Positions 16,119 to 24,536 are shown, counted from the first letter of the stretch. The stretch is 49,937 nucleotides of DNA from Anaerolineae bacterium (GCA_022843385.1 JALHNT010000054.1:1-49937), one strand, 5' to 3'. Notes: a model not told the origin generated them from the letters alone. Numbers and translations: made by a program.

Positions 16119-16984
16119 GAGGCATACGTCCCGATTTTGAAATAGTTGGCAATATTGGCATGGGGGTCGATCCGCCATTCGATCAGTGGTTCGACGCAGG
16201 TCATCAACGTCAGGATGCCGGGGCCATGACCGATCATGACCGAATCGCCGTGAATGCACAGGGCAATTGTCACTGCGCCCGGCTTATAACCCCGTCCATA
16301 GCGGTGGTCGGCGTCCGGGATGACTACCAGATCGCCCAGCTTCATCTGGTCGATGCCGAGATCGGCCATCAACTGACGATCCCCGCTCATCAAGTCCTGA
16401 TCGACGAAATCCGGGTTCAGCTCGGCACCGCTGCCCATGATGCGAATCGGCAGCTCCATCGTCACCGGCACGCTGATCTTTCCATTGCCCGTCTCGTAGA
16501 TCGGGATGGCATTGATGAGTTCCGGGCTGCACTTCTTGAGGGTGATGCCAGGGTAATCGGTGAAGGCCAGCCCACGCCCTTTGGCGCGAATCTGTACGCC
16601 GTCGCCGATGCATAGTAATTCGCCCGACTCCGGCGGGAAATCGACCAGCATCCGGGCGTGTTCGCCGGTGACGATGCCTTCCGCGCCCTTCGCCATGCCG
16701 CTGGTGACAACCGCTTTGTTGCCAATGCATGTCAGGTAATGCATGGCGTAATCCTTATCCAGTTCCGGGTGCGCGGTCGAGGCACCGGGTTCGAGGTGAT
16801 CGGCTGCCCAACCGAAGGCGGCATCACCGACGCGCGCATTGTAGATATAGCCCGACATGCCGGGCAGCACGACCGATTGACCATCCGAGTTTGGGATATA
16901 GCCGCCGGGGCGCATGGTCGGCTGTGAGACATAGCCAATCACGGCCATTTCGACGAGCTGATCCGCATTGGTGGCAAGTGACAT
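16115..16984 (-). CDS. DUF4438 domain protein, first of a pair
   Basis: About 289 residues from the ATG at 16984, preceded by an AAAGGAGC site 10-11 bases upstream. It carries the same signature blocks as its downstream paralogue: GYIYNARVGDAAFGWAADHL, CIGNKAVVTSGMAKGAEGIV, RAKGRGLAFTDYPG, LKKCSPELINAI and GYKPGAVTIALCIHGDS...GHGPGILTLMTC. It is the first gene of the minus-strand cluster, and its promoter must lie in the 295 bp shared with the divergent Gfo/Idh gene. Function unknown. Conserved His and Cys residues (LKKCSPEL, GHGPG) may matter. Confidence 0.75.
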   Translation of the reverse strand: MSLATNADQLVEMAVIGYVSQPTMRPGGYIPNSDGQSVVLPGMSGYIYNARVGDAAFGWAADHLEPGASTAHPELDKDYAMHYLTCIGNKAVVTSGMAKGAEGIVTGEHARMLVDFPPESGELLCIGDGVQIRAKGRGLAFTDYPGITLKKCSPELINAIPIYETGNGKISVPVTMELPIRIMGSGAELNPDFVDQDLMSGDRQLMADLGIDQMKLGDLVVIPDADHRYGRGYKPGAVTIALCIHGDSVMIGHGPGILTLMTCVEPLIEWRIDPHANIANYFKIGTYAS

Positions 16985-17054
16985 CGATGAGTAAGCTCCT
17001 TTTGTGGTGAAAGAACGCACCAGTTGTCGGCCAATTCGAGCAATACCGATGTCG

Positions 17055-17073
17055 ACTGTCGATTGTCGACAGT
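17055..17073. promoter_or_regulatory. Inverted repeat in divergent promoter region
   Basis: ACTGTCGA-TTG-TCGACAGT is a perfect 8-bp inverted repeat with a 3-bp spacer, about 71 bp upstream of the DUF4438 gene and 207 bp upstream of the Gfo/Idh gene. Its size and position suit an operator for a dimeric regulator, but no regulator gene is adjacent, so this is inference. Confidence 0.4.
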
Positions 17074-17162
17074 CTGTTGGTACAATAGGTGGCTGGGTAG
17101 AATGGTTTGCTGTGAATTGGTTACGCTATAGATTAAAAGGTGTAGACCATTTCCGCAATAGG

Positions 17163-17191
17163 TTGACACAAATACAGTTCGCAATCATAGT
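17163..17191 (+). promoter_or_regulatory. Candidate sigma-70 promoter for the Gfo/Idh gene
   Basis: TTGACA (17163-17168), 17 bases, then CATAGT (17186-17191). This would start transcription about 80 bp before the ATG at 17280. The -35 is a consensus match and the -10 matches 4 of 6. Confidence 0.45.
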
Positions 17192-17279
17192 CAATTGTGG
17201 ACAAGATTTTTCCCTGATACCTGTTGAGTCGAAACATATTACCCGTGCTATCCTCGCGTATTGACAGGAGAATCCATTT

Positions 17280-18344
17280 ATGACCATTCGCGTCGCCGTC
17301 ATTGGAGCCAGTTTTGCCCGTGAAGCCTATCTGCCCGCTTTTGCCCAGGTGCCGGATGTCGAAGTGGTGGCACTCGCCAGCGCCCGCCTGGAAAGCGCGC
17401 AGTCCGTTGCCGAAAAATTCAGCATCCCCCATGCCTATGCCGACTGGCGCGAGATGCTGGACAAACACGCCGCCGATGTCGTCTGTGTGGTGACGCCGCC
17501 GGTCTATCACTGCGAGATGGTGTTGGAAGGGATCAAGCGTGGAGCCCATGTCATGTGCGAGAAGCCAATGGCGATGAACGCCGGTGAATCGCAGCAGATG
17601 TTGGAAAGCGCCGAGTCCAACGGGCGGCTGCACATCATGGGGCATGAGCTGCGATTCAACCCTAATCGGCGCAAAATCCGTCAATTGATCGCCGAGGGTG
17701 CCCTGGGCGAAATCCGCCACATCAATGTCGTCAATATCAACGGTGGTGGCGACCCGAAATCTCGCCCGGCCTGGCACTGGTGGGCGATGGAGAACATGGG
17801 CGGTGGTGTGCTGGGGGCAAATGGTTCGCACCAGATCGATCTGCTGCGCTTCTGGCTGGGCGACATCGGGGCGATCAGCGGGCATGTCGGCACACTGGTC
17901 AAGAACCGCATCGGCAAGGATACCGGCGAAGCCTGGACGCCCACCGCCGATGACCAGGTGAACTTCACCGCGACCATGACCAATGGGGCGCTGGCCTCGG
18001 TCTTTATCAGCAGCGCCGCCCGCCACACCTTCGGCAATCATGTGCAGATTTACGGCAGCGAAGGGACGCTCTTCCTCTCGAACGATGATGAGAAACTGCG
18101 GCTGGTGCGCCCCGGCGAGGAGTTCCAGGACATCAGCGAGACCGACCCCAACGCCAGCCTGCCAGGCGTGGGCAAGGGCATCTGGAATGTGTCGTTTGTG
18201 TCGTTGGTGAAGGAATACACCGACGCGATCCGCGAAGGACGTAAGCTCAATTGGGGCGCGACCTTCGCCGATGGACTCAAAACACAGCAGGCGATGGATG
18301 CGGTCAAACAATCATGGGCGGAACGGCGCTGGGTTCAGCTTTGA
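17280..18344 (+). CDS. Gfo/Idh/MocA family oxidoreductase
   Basis: 354 residues. The N-terminal Rossmann fold has a modified glycine loop (VIGASFAREA, residues 7-16). It is followed by VTPPVYH, EKPMAM (94-99, the family's cofactor Lys-Pro) and the C-terminal domain with GSHQIDLLRFWLG. His184 and Asp187 there form the usual catalytic pair. The family oxidises or reduces sugars and polyols with NAD(P). A GGAG site lies 9-10 bases before the ATG. It is divergent from the DUF4438 cluster and convergent with the first sugar ABC importer, so either could be its partner. Sugar importer context makes oxidation of an imported sugar or inositol likely. Confidence 0.92.
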   Translation: MTIRVAVIGASFAREAYLPAFAQVPDVEVVALASARLESAQSVAEKFSIPHAYADWREMLDKHAADVVCVVTPPVYHCEMVLEGIKRGAHVMCEKPMAMNAGESQQMLESAESNGRLHIMGHELRFNPNRRKIRQLIAEGALGEIRHINVVNINGGGDPKSRPAWHWWAMENMGGGVLGANGSHQIDLLRFWLGDIGAISGHVGTLVKNRIGKDTGEAWTPTADDQVNFTATMTNGALASVFISSAARHTFGNHVQIYGSEGTLFLSNDDEKLRLVRPGEEFQDISETDPNASLPGVGKGIWNVSFVSLVKEYTDAIREGRKLNWGATFADGLKTQQAMDAVKQSWAERRWVQL

Positions 18345-18565
18345 TCTGTCCACGCCGCAGTGAGGCGTTCTGTTGGTTTGCTCGTCCCGGTTCATCAGTT
18401 TTCGTTTGGCTTGGGCACGACGATGGGCGCGTAGCGGCGGCTGAGTTCGGGTTGCAGCCCGCGCAGCAGCACCAGCTCGCTGATCTCCTACAATCCCTCG
18501 CGCACCGAGCCAGCGCGATGACCGGAGACGGTGGCACTATCCGCCTGACGGATCGGATGGGCTCC

Positions 18566-18590
18566 AGAGGTGAAGCTCGCCTTCACCTCT
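18566..18590 (-). terminator. Stem-loop after the sugar ABC ATPase gene
   Basis: AGAGGTGAAG-CTCGC-CTTCACCTCT is a perfect 10-bp stem with a 5-base loop, 24 bp past the ATPase stop on the minus strand. No U-run follows, so it may stabilise or terminate with help. The rest of 18345-18613 holds no gene, though a short coding-like stretch is described under findings. Confidence 0.45.
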
Positions 18591-18613
18591 ACCTCAGATC
18601 AGGTCAGCGCTCC

Positions 18614-19399
18614 TCATTCAATACGTTTGGGCTTTTCCGTCACTTCTTCAGTCATGCCGGTGATGATATGCTCAACCGCTTCGATGGTGGTCGTCTTGGG
18701 ATCAATGTCGTCGGCCACCTTCTTGCCACGCCGTAGCACCACGATGCGGTCAACCACCTGGAACACATGATAGATGTTGTGGGCGATGAAGATGCACGAA
18801 TGACCGGAGTCGCGGGCATTGCGGACGAAGCGCAGCACCCCCTGGGTTTCTTCGACGCCCAGGTTGTTGGTCGGCTCATCCAAAATAATCAGGTTGCTCT
18901 CGAAGTACATGGCGCGGGCAATCGCCACTGCCTGCCGTTCACCGCCCGACAGCGAACTGATGGGCGTGGTCGGCGGGATGTTCTTGCTGATGCCCACCTG
19001 CCGCAGCAGCTTGCTGGCAACCTCATTCATCATGCGCTGATCCAACCGGTTGAGCAGACCGATGCCCGTGGTCGGTTCGCGCCCCAGGAACAGGTTGCGG
19101 GCAATCGATAACTGCGGCACCAGCGCCGAGTCCTGGTAGATGGTCTCGATACCCTGAGCGATGGCATCGCCGGTGCTGCGAATATCCACTTTCTCGTCAT
19201 TGATATAGATGCTGCCGCTGTCGGCCTGCAACACACCGGAGAGAATCTTGATGAGGGTCGATTTGCCCGCGCCGTTATCACCCAGCAGCCCGACAATCTC
19301 ATTGCGGCGCACATTGAAGTGGATGTCGTTGAGCGCCTGGACGCGACCAAAAAATTTGTTGATACCTTCCATTCGGACGAGTTCGTTGCTCATGGTCAT
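18614..19399 (-). CDS. Sugar ABC transporter ATPase (single nucleotide-binding domain)
   Basis: 261 residues with all ATPase motifs: Walker A GDNGAGKST (40-48), Q-loop Gln at 89 in YQD, signature LSGGER (150-155), Walker B LIILDEP (170-176) and the switch His207. It resembles the short, one-domain ATPases of ribose/xylose/fructose-type importers, in contrast to the two-domain ATPase at 26956. It is energy supply for the permease encoded just upstream. The ATG overlaps the permease stop (ATGA, 19396-19399). The C-terminus ends with a charged EEVTEKPKRIE tail. Confidence 0.93.
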   Translation of the reverse strand: MTMSNELVRMEGINKFFGRVQALNDIHFNVRRNEIVGLLGDNGAGKSTLIKILSGVLQADSGSIYINDEKVDIRSTGDAIAQGIETIYQDSALVPQLSIARNLFLGREPTTGIGLLNRLDQRMMNEVASKLLRQVGISKNIPPTTPISSLSGGERQAVAIARAMYFESNLIILDEPTNNLGVEETQGVLRFVRNARDSGHSCIFIAHNIYHVFQVVDRIVVLRRGKKVADDIDPKTTTIEAVEHIITGMTEEVTEKPKRIE

Positions 19400-20379
19400 G
19401 TCCCCGCGTGATGCCGGCGTTCAAGCCAGGAATGCAGCGCCATCATACCCAGGATGATCGCGCCGATGAAAATGTTGTAAGCCAGTCCCGGCACACCGAT
19501 CAGCACGATGCCGTTGCGCATCAGCCGCAGGATCAGGATGCCCAGCACCGTCCCGATGATCGTCCCGCGCCCGCCGTTCAGAGCCGTGCCGCCGATGACG
19601 ACCATGGCGATCACTTCCAGCTCATAGCTGGTGCCGCTGTTGGGGTTGGCTGTCGAAACGCGGATCGAACTGGTGATGCCGGCATAGGCCGACATGAGGG
19701 CGGTGAGCATGAAGAGCGCAATCTTGGTTGATGAGACGCGCACACCACGCGCCGCTGCCGAGATCGAATTGCCTCCCGAAGCCTGAATCCAGTTACCGGC
19801 TTTGGACTGCGTCAGGATATAGCCGAGGATGACGGTGAACAGGATGAACCACAGGATCGATGTATACATGCGAATCGGGCCGATGCTGAACTCGCCTACC
19901 AGAATGCTTAACAGTGGCGAATCAGAACTCCAGCGCCCCTGCGGGAAACCGTCGGTGATGTAGAGCGCGGTCCCGCGCACCACCAGCAGCATCCCTAATG
20001 TGACCAGGAAGGAGGGGATTTTGAGTTTGGTGACGAACCAGCCATTGGCGAAGCCGATCAGGGCGGCGATGCCCATCGCGATCAGAAAGCCAATCTCCAG
20101 ACTGGTCACTCCGGCGTTGTAGAGCGTCCACATCACCACCGCCGAGAAGCCGAACACCGACCCCACCGACAGATCGAACTCGCCGGCGGTCATCAGCATG
20201 GTCATTGCCAGCGCAATCATGCCCAGCTCCGGCGTGAAGGCCAGCAGGTTGCTAATGTTGGTGACCGAGAGAAAAGCCGGATTGATGAGGGTGAATACAG
20301 TGATCAGCAGGACGAGCAGGACGAATGGCCCGAACTCAGGCCGGCCAATGAATCGTTGAAGAAAGGAACGTTGTTCCAT
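19396..20379 (-). CDS. Sugar ABC transporter permease (RbsC-like)
   Basis: 327 residues with about ten hydrophobic segments. Family features include MTAGEFDLSVGSVFGFSAVV (the G-x-DLSVGS motif) and VIGGTALNGGRGTIIGTVLG (the GGTxLxGGxGxxxGTxxG motif). It forms the homodimeric membrane channel of a ribose-type importer with the ATPase downstream and the binding protein 129 bp upstream. The start ATG at 20379 is directly followed by a polar N-terminus and the first helix. Confidence 0.93.
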   Translation of the reverse strand: MEQRSFLQRFIGRPEFGPFVLLVLLITVFTLINPAFLSVTNISNLLAFTPELGMIALAMTMLMTAGEFDLSVGSVFGFSAVVMWTLYNAGVTSLEIGFLIAMGIAALIGFANGWFVTKLKIPSFLVTLGMLLVVRGTALYITDGFPQGRWSSDSPLLSILVGEFSIGPIRMYTSILWFILFTVILGYILTQSKAGNWIQASGGNSISAAARGVRVSSTKIALFMLTALMSAYAGITSSIRVSTANPNSGTSYELEVIAMVVIGGTALNGGRGTIIGTVLGILILRLMRNGIVLIGVPGLAYNIFIGAIILGMMALHSWLERRHHAGT

Positions 20380-20508
20380 AGATGAAGCTACTATTCGCTA
20401 GGCGCATGTCGAAATAGAGAAGGGGCGAGGCCGACCGACCGTGACCTCGCCATTGGGTTCATGCAGGGGCGCGCCAGCGACGGTTCAACCGCACGCCCCA
20501 GAAGGTAC

Positions 20509-21456
20509 TTATTGGCCCGACAGAATATCGTCGTAAATCTGAGCCGTGTCGGCTTCATACAGCTTGCCGACGATGACATCGAATCCCGGCGGGATGCCAC
20601 TGGCGGCCATCGCGGCCATCGACAGACCAATGTAGCTGGTCGCCTGTGGGTCTTGCCACTGGGCAGCGTTGACATAACCGGCCAGGACGGCCTGGGTCGT
20701 GTCGAGCGAGTTGCCCCAGCCGACCACCGGAATTTCACCGGGGGCGACACCGACCTGGTCGAAGACGCGCTGCACGCTTCCGGTCACCAGATCGCCCAGA
20801 CCGATGATGGCATCGATACGATCACGGTTAGCGGTCAGGTAATCGCTCATGCGGGTGATGATTTCGGCCTGATCCAGCGTGGCGTCGGTGACTTCCCAGG
20901 TGATGCCCAGCGGTTCAAACACGCTGGCGATGCCCTGTTCTTCCTGCACGCCATAGGTCGCGCCAGGGACTTCCACCGGCAGCCAGACGAAATCGCCCGA
21001 TTCAACCAGGCCGTTATCGACCAGGTATTGTGCCCAATTGCGCCCGAACACGACATTATCACCGCCAACATAGGCATCAAAATCAACCGCATCATCTGGG
21101 GTATTGATGTTGATAACCGGGATGCCGGCCGCTTTGGCTTCGGCCACCACTTCGATCAGGCTGCCGGGGTCAGGGCTGCTGGTGACGATACCATCGGCAC
21201 CGGCGGCAATCGCGGCACGAATGGCTTCCTGGTGCGACGGCACATCGCCGCTGTGGAAGGAGGTGCGAACTTCATTGCCGGTGTCGGCGGCCCACTGTTC
21301 GGCGCCCGCCAGGAAGTACGTCCACACCGGATCAGCCGGGGAACCGTGCGACACCCAGTAGAAAACTTTTCCGGATTGAGCCATGCCGGCCAGGGGGATC
21401 GACAGCATCAGCGCTGCCACCAGCGTCAGAACGAACAACGCAATTTTCTTGAACAT
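20509..21456 (-). CDS. Sugar ABC transporter substrate-binding protein (ribose type)
   Basis: About 315 residues from the ATG at 21456, chosen for the GAGGA site 6 bases upstream. It has a signal peptide (MFKKIALFVLTLVAALMLSI, cut near GMAQS). The mature domain starts KVFYWVSHGSPADPVWTYF and has IRAAIAAGADGIVTSSPDPG and GIPVININTPDD, the ribose/galactose-binding (Peripla_BP_4) pattern. It lacks a lipobox. It is first in the operon with permease and ATPase, and presumably delivers a sugar. The ligand cannot be read from sequence. Confidence 0.9.
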   Translation of the reverse strand: MFKKIALFVLTLVAALMLSIPLAGMAQSGKVFYWVSHGSPADPVWTYFLAGAEQWAADTGNEVRTSFHSGDVPSHQEAIRAAIAAGADGIVTSSPDPGSLIEVVAEAKAAGIPVININTPDDAVDFDAYVGGDNVVFGRNWAQYLVDNGLVESGDFVWLPVEVPGATYGVQEEQGIASVFEPLGITWEVTDATLDQAEIITRMSDYLTANRDRIDAIIGLGDLVTGSVQRVFDQVGVAPGEIPVVGWGNSLDTTQAVLAGYVNAAQWQDPQATSYIGLSMAAMAASGIPPGFDVIVGKLYEADTAQIYDDILSGQ

Positions 21457-21730
21457 ACTCATTCCTCTTTTCAAGACTATTTCGACAGATTGGTTTGTTG
21501 ATAAGGAGAAGATTCCATGGTGACTTCCCAGCTATCCAGTCAACGCTTCACAATCCAGCGTGGAGGTGATGTCGGGAATCTGTCGCCGCTCCCTTCTGCT
21601 CGGGGCTGAGCATGAGTGAAATGTGCGTACATTCGGTTATTATAGCCAGCGTTGGGGGGGGCGTCAAATTTTGGCGACGGCATAGAGGACAAATGAATGG
21701 AGCTGAATTTCACCATTCTAGAGAATGTAA

Positions 21731-22147
21731 TCAAGTTCTCCATTCTATTTTGAGTGCATTTGCTATCATTTCTTCGTGATCTGCCTTTGTTCGCCCAATG
21801 CCAAAGCTGTTGGAATATCCGATCAAGCCAGATGAGGCTTGCATAATTGCCTTTCGTTTAGGTATGAGGCGAAAAAACGCAAACAACTCATAGGCAGGAA
21901 TAGTCCATATTGATGCCCGAAGTTGCGAGGCAAGCTTACGAACAGTCTTCCTCGCTTCGTCAACTTCCTCTTGTGAAGATATGCTACTATCGACGTTAGC
22001 AAAATACGTAAGCACAAACGATACCTCCCCAATTAGTCGGCGCTGCTCCTGAATTGGGGCAAGAATAAAATTCTGTACAAATTGACCTATCACATAAACC
22101 ACAACAGCAAAAAAGGCAGTAAGTGCGGCTTTCTCTGCATCACCCAT
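21731..22147 (-). CDS. Small membrane-anchored protein of unknown function, AT-rich gene
   Basis: 138 residues from the ATG at 22147. One N-terminal membrane segment (about 8-30, ALTAFFAVVVYVIGQFVQNF) is followed by a helical soluble part (QEQRRLIGEVSFVLTYFANV, then EEVDEARKTVRKLASQLRAS). I do not recognise a family. Its base composition is clearly more AT-rich than its neighbours, suggesting transfer. A strong promoter-like sequence and an inverted repeat lie directly upstream. It separates the first sugar importer from the second oxidoreductase, with no obvious link to either. Confidence 0.7.
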   Translation of the reverse strand: MGDAEKAALTAFFAVVVYVIGQFVQNFILAPIQEQRRLIGEVSFVLTYFANVDSSISSQEEVDEARKTVRKLASQLRASIWTIPAYELFAFFRLIPKRKAIMQASSGLIGYSNSFGIGRTKADHEEMIANALKIEWRT

Positions 22148-22168
22148 TGTTGTTATCCGTCAACTATC

Positions 22169-22210
22169 CTCGGATTTGCGTGTATTATAATCCGAGTTAA
22201 GAAATGTCAA
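22169..22210 (-). promoter_or_regulatory. Promoter with overlapping inverted repeat for the AT-rich gene
   Basis: On the minus strand TTGACA (22205-22210) is followed after 15 bases by TATAAT (22184-22189), or after 17 by TAATAC. CTCGGATT (22169-22176) and AATCCGAG (22189-22196) form a perfect 8-bp inverted repeat that covers the -10 box. It may be an operator or a 5' hairpin. Confidence 0.5.
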
Positions 22211-22247
22211 TGAGTTGCGCACACAACTTGGCTATGGTATTGTTTGC

Positions 22248-22305
22248 GCAATCGATTGCATAAGGTGAGTATACTCGTGCAACGCTTCACTCCGCAACCG
22301 ATTGC
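22248..22305. promoter_or_regulatory. Pair of LacI-family-type operators
   Basis: GCAATCGATTGC (22248-22259) is a perfect palindrome with the central CG typical of LacI/PurR/CcpA-family sites. GCAACCGATTGC (22294-22305) is the same site with one change, 46 bp downstream. A -10-like TATACT lies at 22270-22275 between them, so both sites flank the probable start of transcription for the oxidoreductase-isomerase pair. No LacI-family gene is in the window. Confidence 0.6.
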
Positions 22306-22343
22306 CAAATAGATTTCCGGGTTGGTTTTGAAGGAACAAAAAG

Positions 22344-23492
22344 ATGTTAACTGCCGCTGTGGTTGGAACCGGTTTTATTGGGCCAGTCCATGCCGAAGCG
22401 CTGAAGCGGGCTGGCGTTGCGGTTCGCGGGATACTGGGATCCTCCCCAGAGAAGAGCCAGGCGGCGGCACAGGCGCTGCGGCTGCCAGTGGCCTACGACA
22501 GCTACGAGGCGCTGCTGGCCGACTCTCAGGTACACGCCGTTCACATCACCACCCCCAACAAGGATCATCTGGATATGACGCGCCGGGCGCTTCAGGCCGG
22601 TAAGCACGTCATCTGCGAGAAACCGCTGGCGATGACCAGCGCCGAAACTGCCGAGCTGGTCAGGCTGGCACACGCTCATCCCCATCTGGTGACGGCGGTC
22701 AATTACAATATCCGCTTCTACCCCCTCATCCATCATGCCCGTGATCTGGTGCGCAGCGGCGAAATCGGCGAGGTGTTCGCCATTCGCGGCGGCTACATTC
22801 AGGATTGGCTGCTGTTCGATACCGACTGGAACTGGCGGCTGGTGCCGAGCGAAGGCGGCAGTTTGCGCGCCATCGGTGACATCGGCACCCACTGGATGGA
22901 CCTGACCAGCTTCGTCAGCGGCCTGAAGATCGAGTCGTTGCTGGCCGATCTGGCGACCTTCATCCCCCGGCGCAAGAAACCACGTCAGGCGGTGGCAACA
23001 TTCAAAGGCAAGGAGCAAAGCGGCCCGGTCGAATATGACCTGGTGGATATTCAGACCGAGGACTGGGGATCGGTGCTGTTCCGCTATGATGGCGGGGCGC
23101 GCGGGTCGATGAATGTGTCGCAGGTCAGCGCCGGGCGTAAGAACCTGTTGAGTTTTGAACTCTCCGGCTCAAAAGCCTCGCTCGCCTGGAACTCAGAAAA
23201 TCCCAACGAATTATGGCTGGGCTATCGCGATCGTCCCAACGGGTTGGTCATCAAGGACCCGTCGCTGATGAGCGACGCGGCGCGTGGCATCACCAGCCAG
23301 CCCGGCGGTCATGCCGAGGGATTCCCCGACACCTTCAAGCAGCTTTACCGGCTGGTCTACGGCTACATCGAAGCCGGCGACTATAGCGCACCCCGGCCTT
23401 TCCCCACCTTCGAGGATGGACATGATGAGCTGATCCTGTGCGAAGCGATTGCCGCCAGCCACGCCGAGCAGCGCTGGATCACCGTGAAATAG
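22344..23492 (+). CDS. Gfo/Idh/MocA family oxidoreductase
   Basis: 382 residues. It has a proper Rossmann loop GTGFIG (8-13), ITTPNKDH (68-75), EKPLAM (92-97) and, in the C-terminal domain, DIGTHWMDL with His183 and Asp186 as the catalytic pair. It oxidises or reduces a sugar, glycoside or polyol with NAD(P). An AAGGAA site lies about 9 bases before the ATG. The isomerase-like gene follows after 24 bp, so the two form an operon behind the LacI-type operators. The pair suggests a keto-sugar pathway. The lower similarity to the enzyme at 17280 suggests a different substrate. Confidence 0.93.
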   Translation: MLTAAVVGTGFIGPVHAEALKRAGVAVRGILGSSPEKSQAAAQALRLPVAYDSYEALLADSQVHAVHITTPNKDHLDMTRRALQAGKHVICEKPLAMTSAETAELVRLAHAHPHLVTAVNYNIRFYPLIHHARDLVRSGEIGEVFAIRGGYIQDWLLFDTDWNWRLVPSEGGSLRAIGDIGTHWMDLTSFVSGLKIESLLADLATFIPRRKKPRQAVATFKGKEQSGPVEYDLVDIQTEDWGSVLFRYDGGARGSMNVSQVSAGRKNLLSFELSGSKASLAWNSENPNELWLGYRDRPNGLVIKDPSLMSDAARGITSQPGGHAEGFPDTFKQLYRLVYGYIEAGDYSAPRPFPTFEDGHDELILCEAIAASHAEQRWITVK

Positions 23493-23516
23493 ACGATTCT
23501 GAAAAAGGAGTTTGCC

Positions 23517-24425
23517 ATGCAGCTTGGATATGTGACCGCCATCCTGCCGGACTGGACGCTGGAACAGCATATGCAGTTCGCGGCGAAGAATGGCTTCGAC
23601 TCACTCGAAGTGATGTGCTGGCCGGTGGGCAAAGCCGAGCGCCGCTATGCCGGTGTCACCCATATCGACGTGAACAACTTCGGCAAGGCCGAGGCCGAGC
23701 GCGTCAAAGGGTTGGTGAGCCAGTACAACGTCGGCATCTCCAGCCTGGGCTACTACCCCAATCCGCTCACCCCCAACGCTGAAGAACGCCAGACCTACAT
23801 CGAGCATATCAGGAAGGTCATCGCCGCCTCGGCGCTGCTCGGCATCAACACCATGACCACTTTCGTCGGGCGCGACCCGGCGCGTTCGATAGAGGATCAG
23901 TGGGGCGACTTCGAAGCCGTCTGGAAGCCGATCATCAGCTTTGCCGAGTCGCAGGGCGTGAAAGTTGGCATCGAAAACTGCCCGATGCTGTTCTCGCTCG
24001 ATGAATGGCCGGGGGGCAAGAATCTGGCGATCTCGCCCGAAGTCTGGCGGCGCATGTTCGCCAGCATCCCCAGCCCCCACTTCGGCCTGAACTTCGACCC
24101 GTCGCATCTGATCTGGCAGCACATCGATTATGTGCGCTGCATCCATGAGTTCAGTTCGCGCTTCGTCCATGTCCATGCCAAAGACACCAAGATCGATACC
24201 GACCTGCTGTATCAGCGCGGCATCATGGGGCTGAAGTGGCATCGTCCCAAGCTGCCAGGGCTGGGCGATGTCGATTGGGGTGCGTTCTTCTCGGCACTGA
24301 CCGATGTCGGTTACAAGGGCGCAGTGGCAATTGAGGTGGAAGACCGGGCCTACGAAGGATCACAGGCTGATCTGGAACGCTCGATCATCCAGTCCAGACG
24401 CCATCTGGAACAGTTCATGCGCTGA
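23517..24425 (+). CDS. Sugar phosphate isomerase/epimerase-like TIM barrel protein
   Basis: 302 residues of the xylose-isomerase-like (AP_endonuc_2) superfamily. Likely metal ligands are Glu153 (VGIENCPML), Asp194 (NFDPSHL), His220 (FVHVHAKDT) and Glu273 (VAIEVED). An AAGGAG site 6-7 bases before the ATG supports the start. Such proteins act as ketose epimerases, inosose isomerases or dehydratases, often next to Gfo/Idh enzymes that make the keto substrate. The DPSHL-HVHAKD pattern is common in these sugar-pathway members and not in DNA repair nucleases. It is the second gene of the operon starting at 22344. Confidence 0.9.
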   Translation: MQLGYVTAILPDWTLEQHMQFAAKNGFDSLEVMCWPVGKAERRYAGVTHIDVNNFGKAEAERVKGLVSQYNVGISSLGYYPNPLTPNAEERQTYIEHIRKVIAASALLGINTMTTFVGRDPARSIEDQWGDFEAVWKPIISFAESQGVKVGIENCPMLFSLDEWPGGKNLAISPEVWRRMFASIPSPHFGLNFDPSHLIWQHIDYVRCIHEFSSRFVHVHAKDTKIDTDLLYQRGIMGLKWHRPKLPGLGDVDWGAFFSALTDVGYKGAVAIEVEDRAYEGSQADLERSIIQSRRHLEQFMR

Positions 24426-24467
24426 ATCTCATTACATTGAGGCGCAATTCGAGCCGGTGTTGTTTTT

Positions 24468-24506
24468 CTCCCCTCGCCCTGTGGGAGAGGGGGCGGGGGT
24501 GAGGGC
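24468..24506. repeat. CCCTCGCCC-GTGGGAGAGG type hairpin
   Basis: CTCCCCTCGCCCTGTGGGAG followed by AGGGGGCGGGGGTGAGGG is a member of the G/C-rich intergenic hairpins also seen at 7251 and 26673. It lies between convergent genes, where it may terminate both. Confidence 0.5.
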
Positions 24507-24536
24507 AAATACGCGGTTCATTTGAGGTCTGCTTGA

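Noticed and set aside
17133..18311. Minus-strand frame of 392 codons opposite the Gfo/Idh gene
   Set aside because: The plus-strand frame has cofactor and catalytic motifs and a ribosome site; the minus frame has none.
18251..18736. Plus-strand frame of 161 codons overlapping the Gfo/Idh end and the ATPase end
   Set aside because: It spans two real gene ends on different strands and has no recognisable content.
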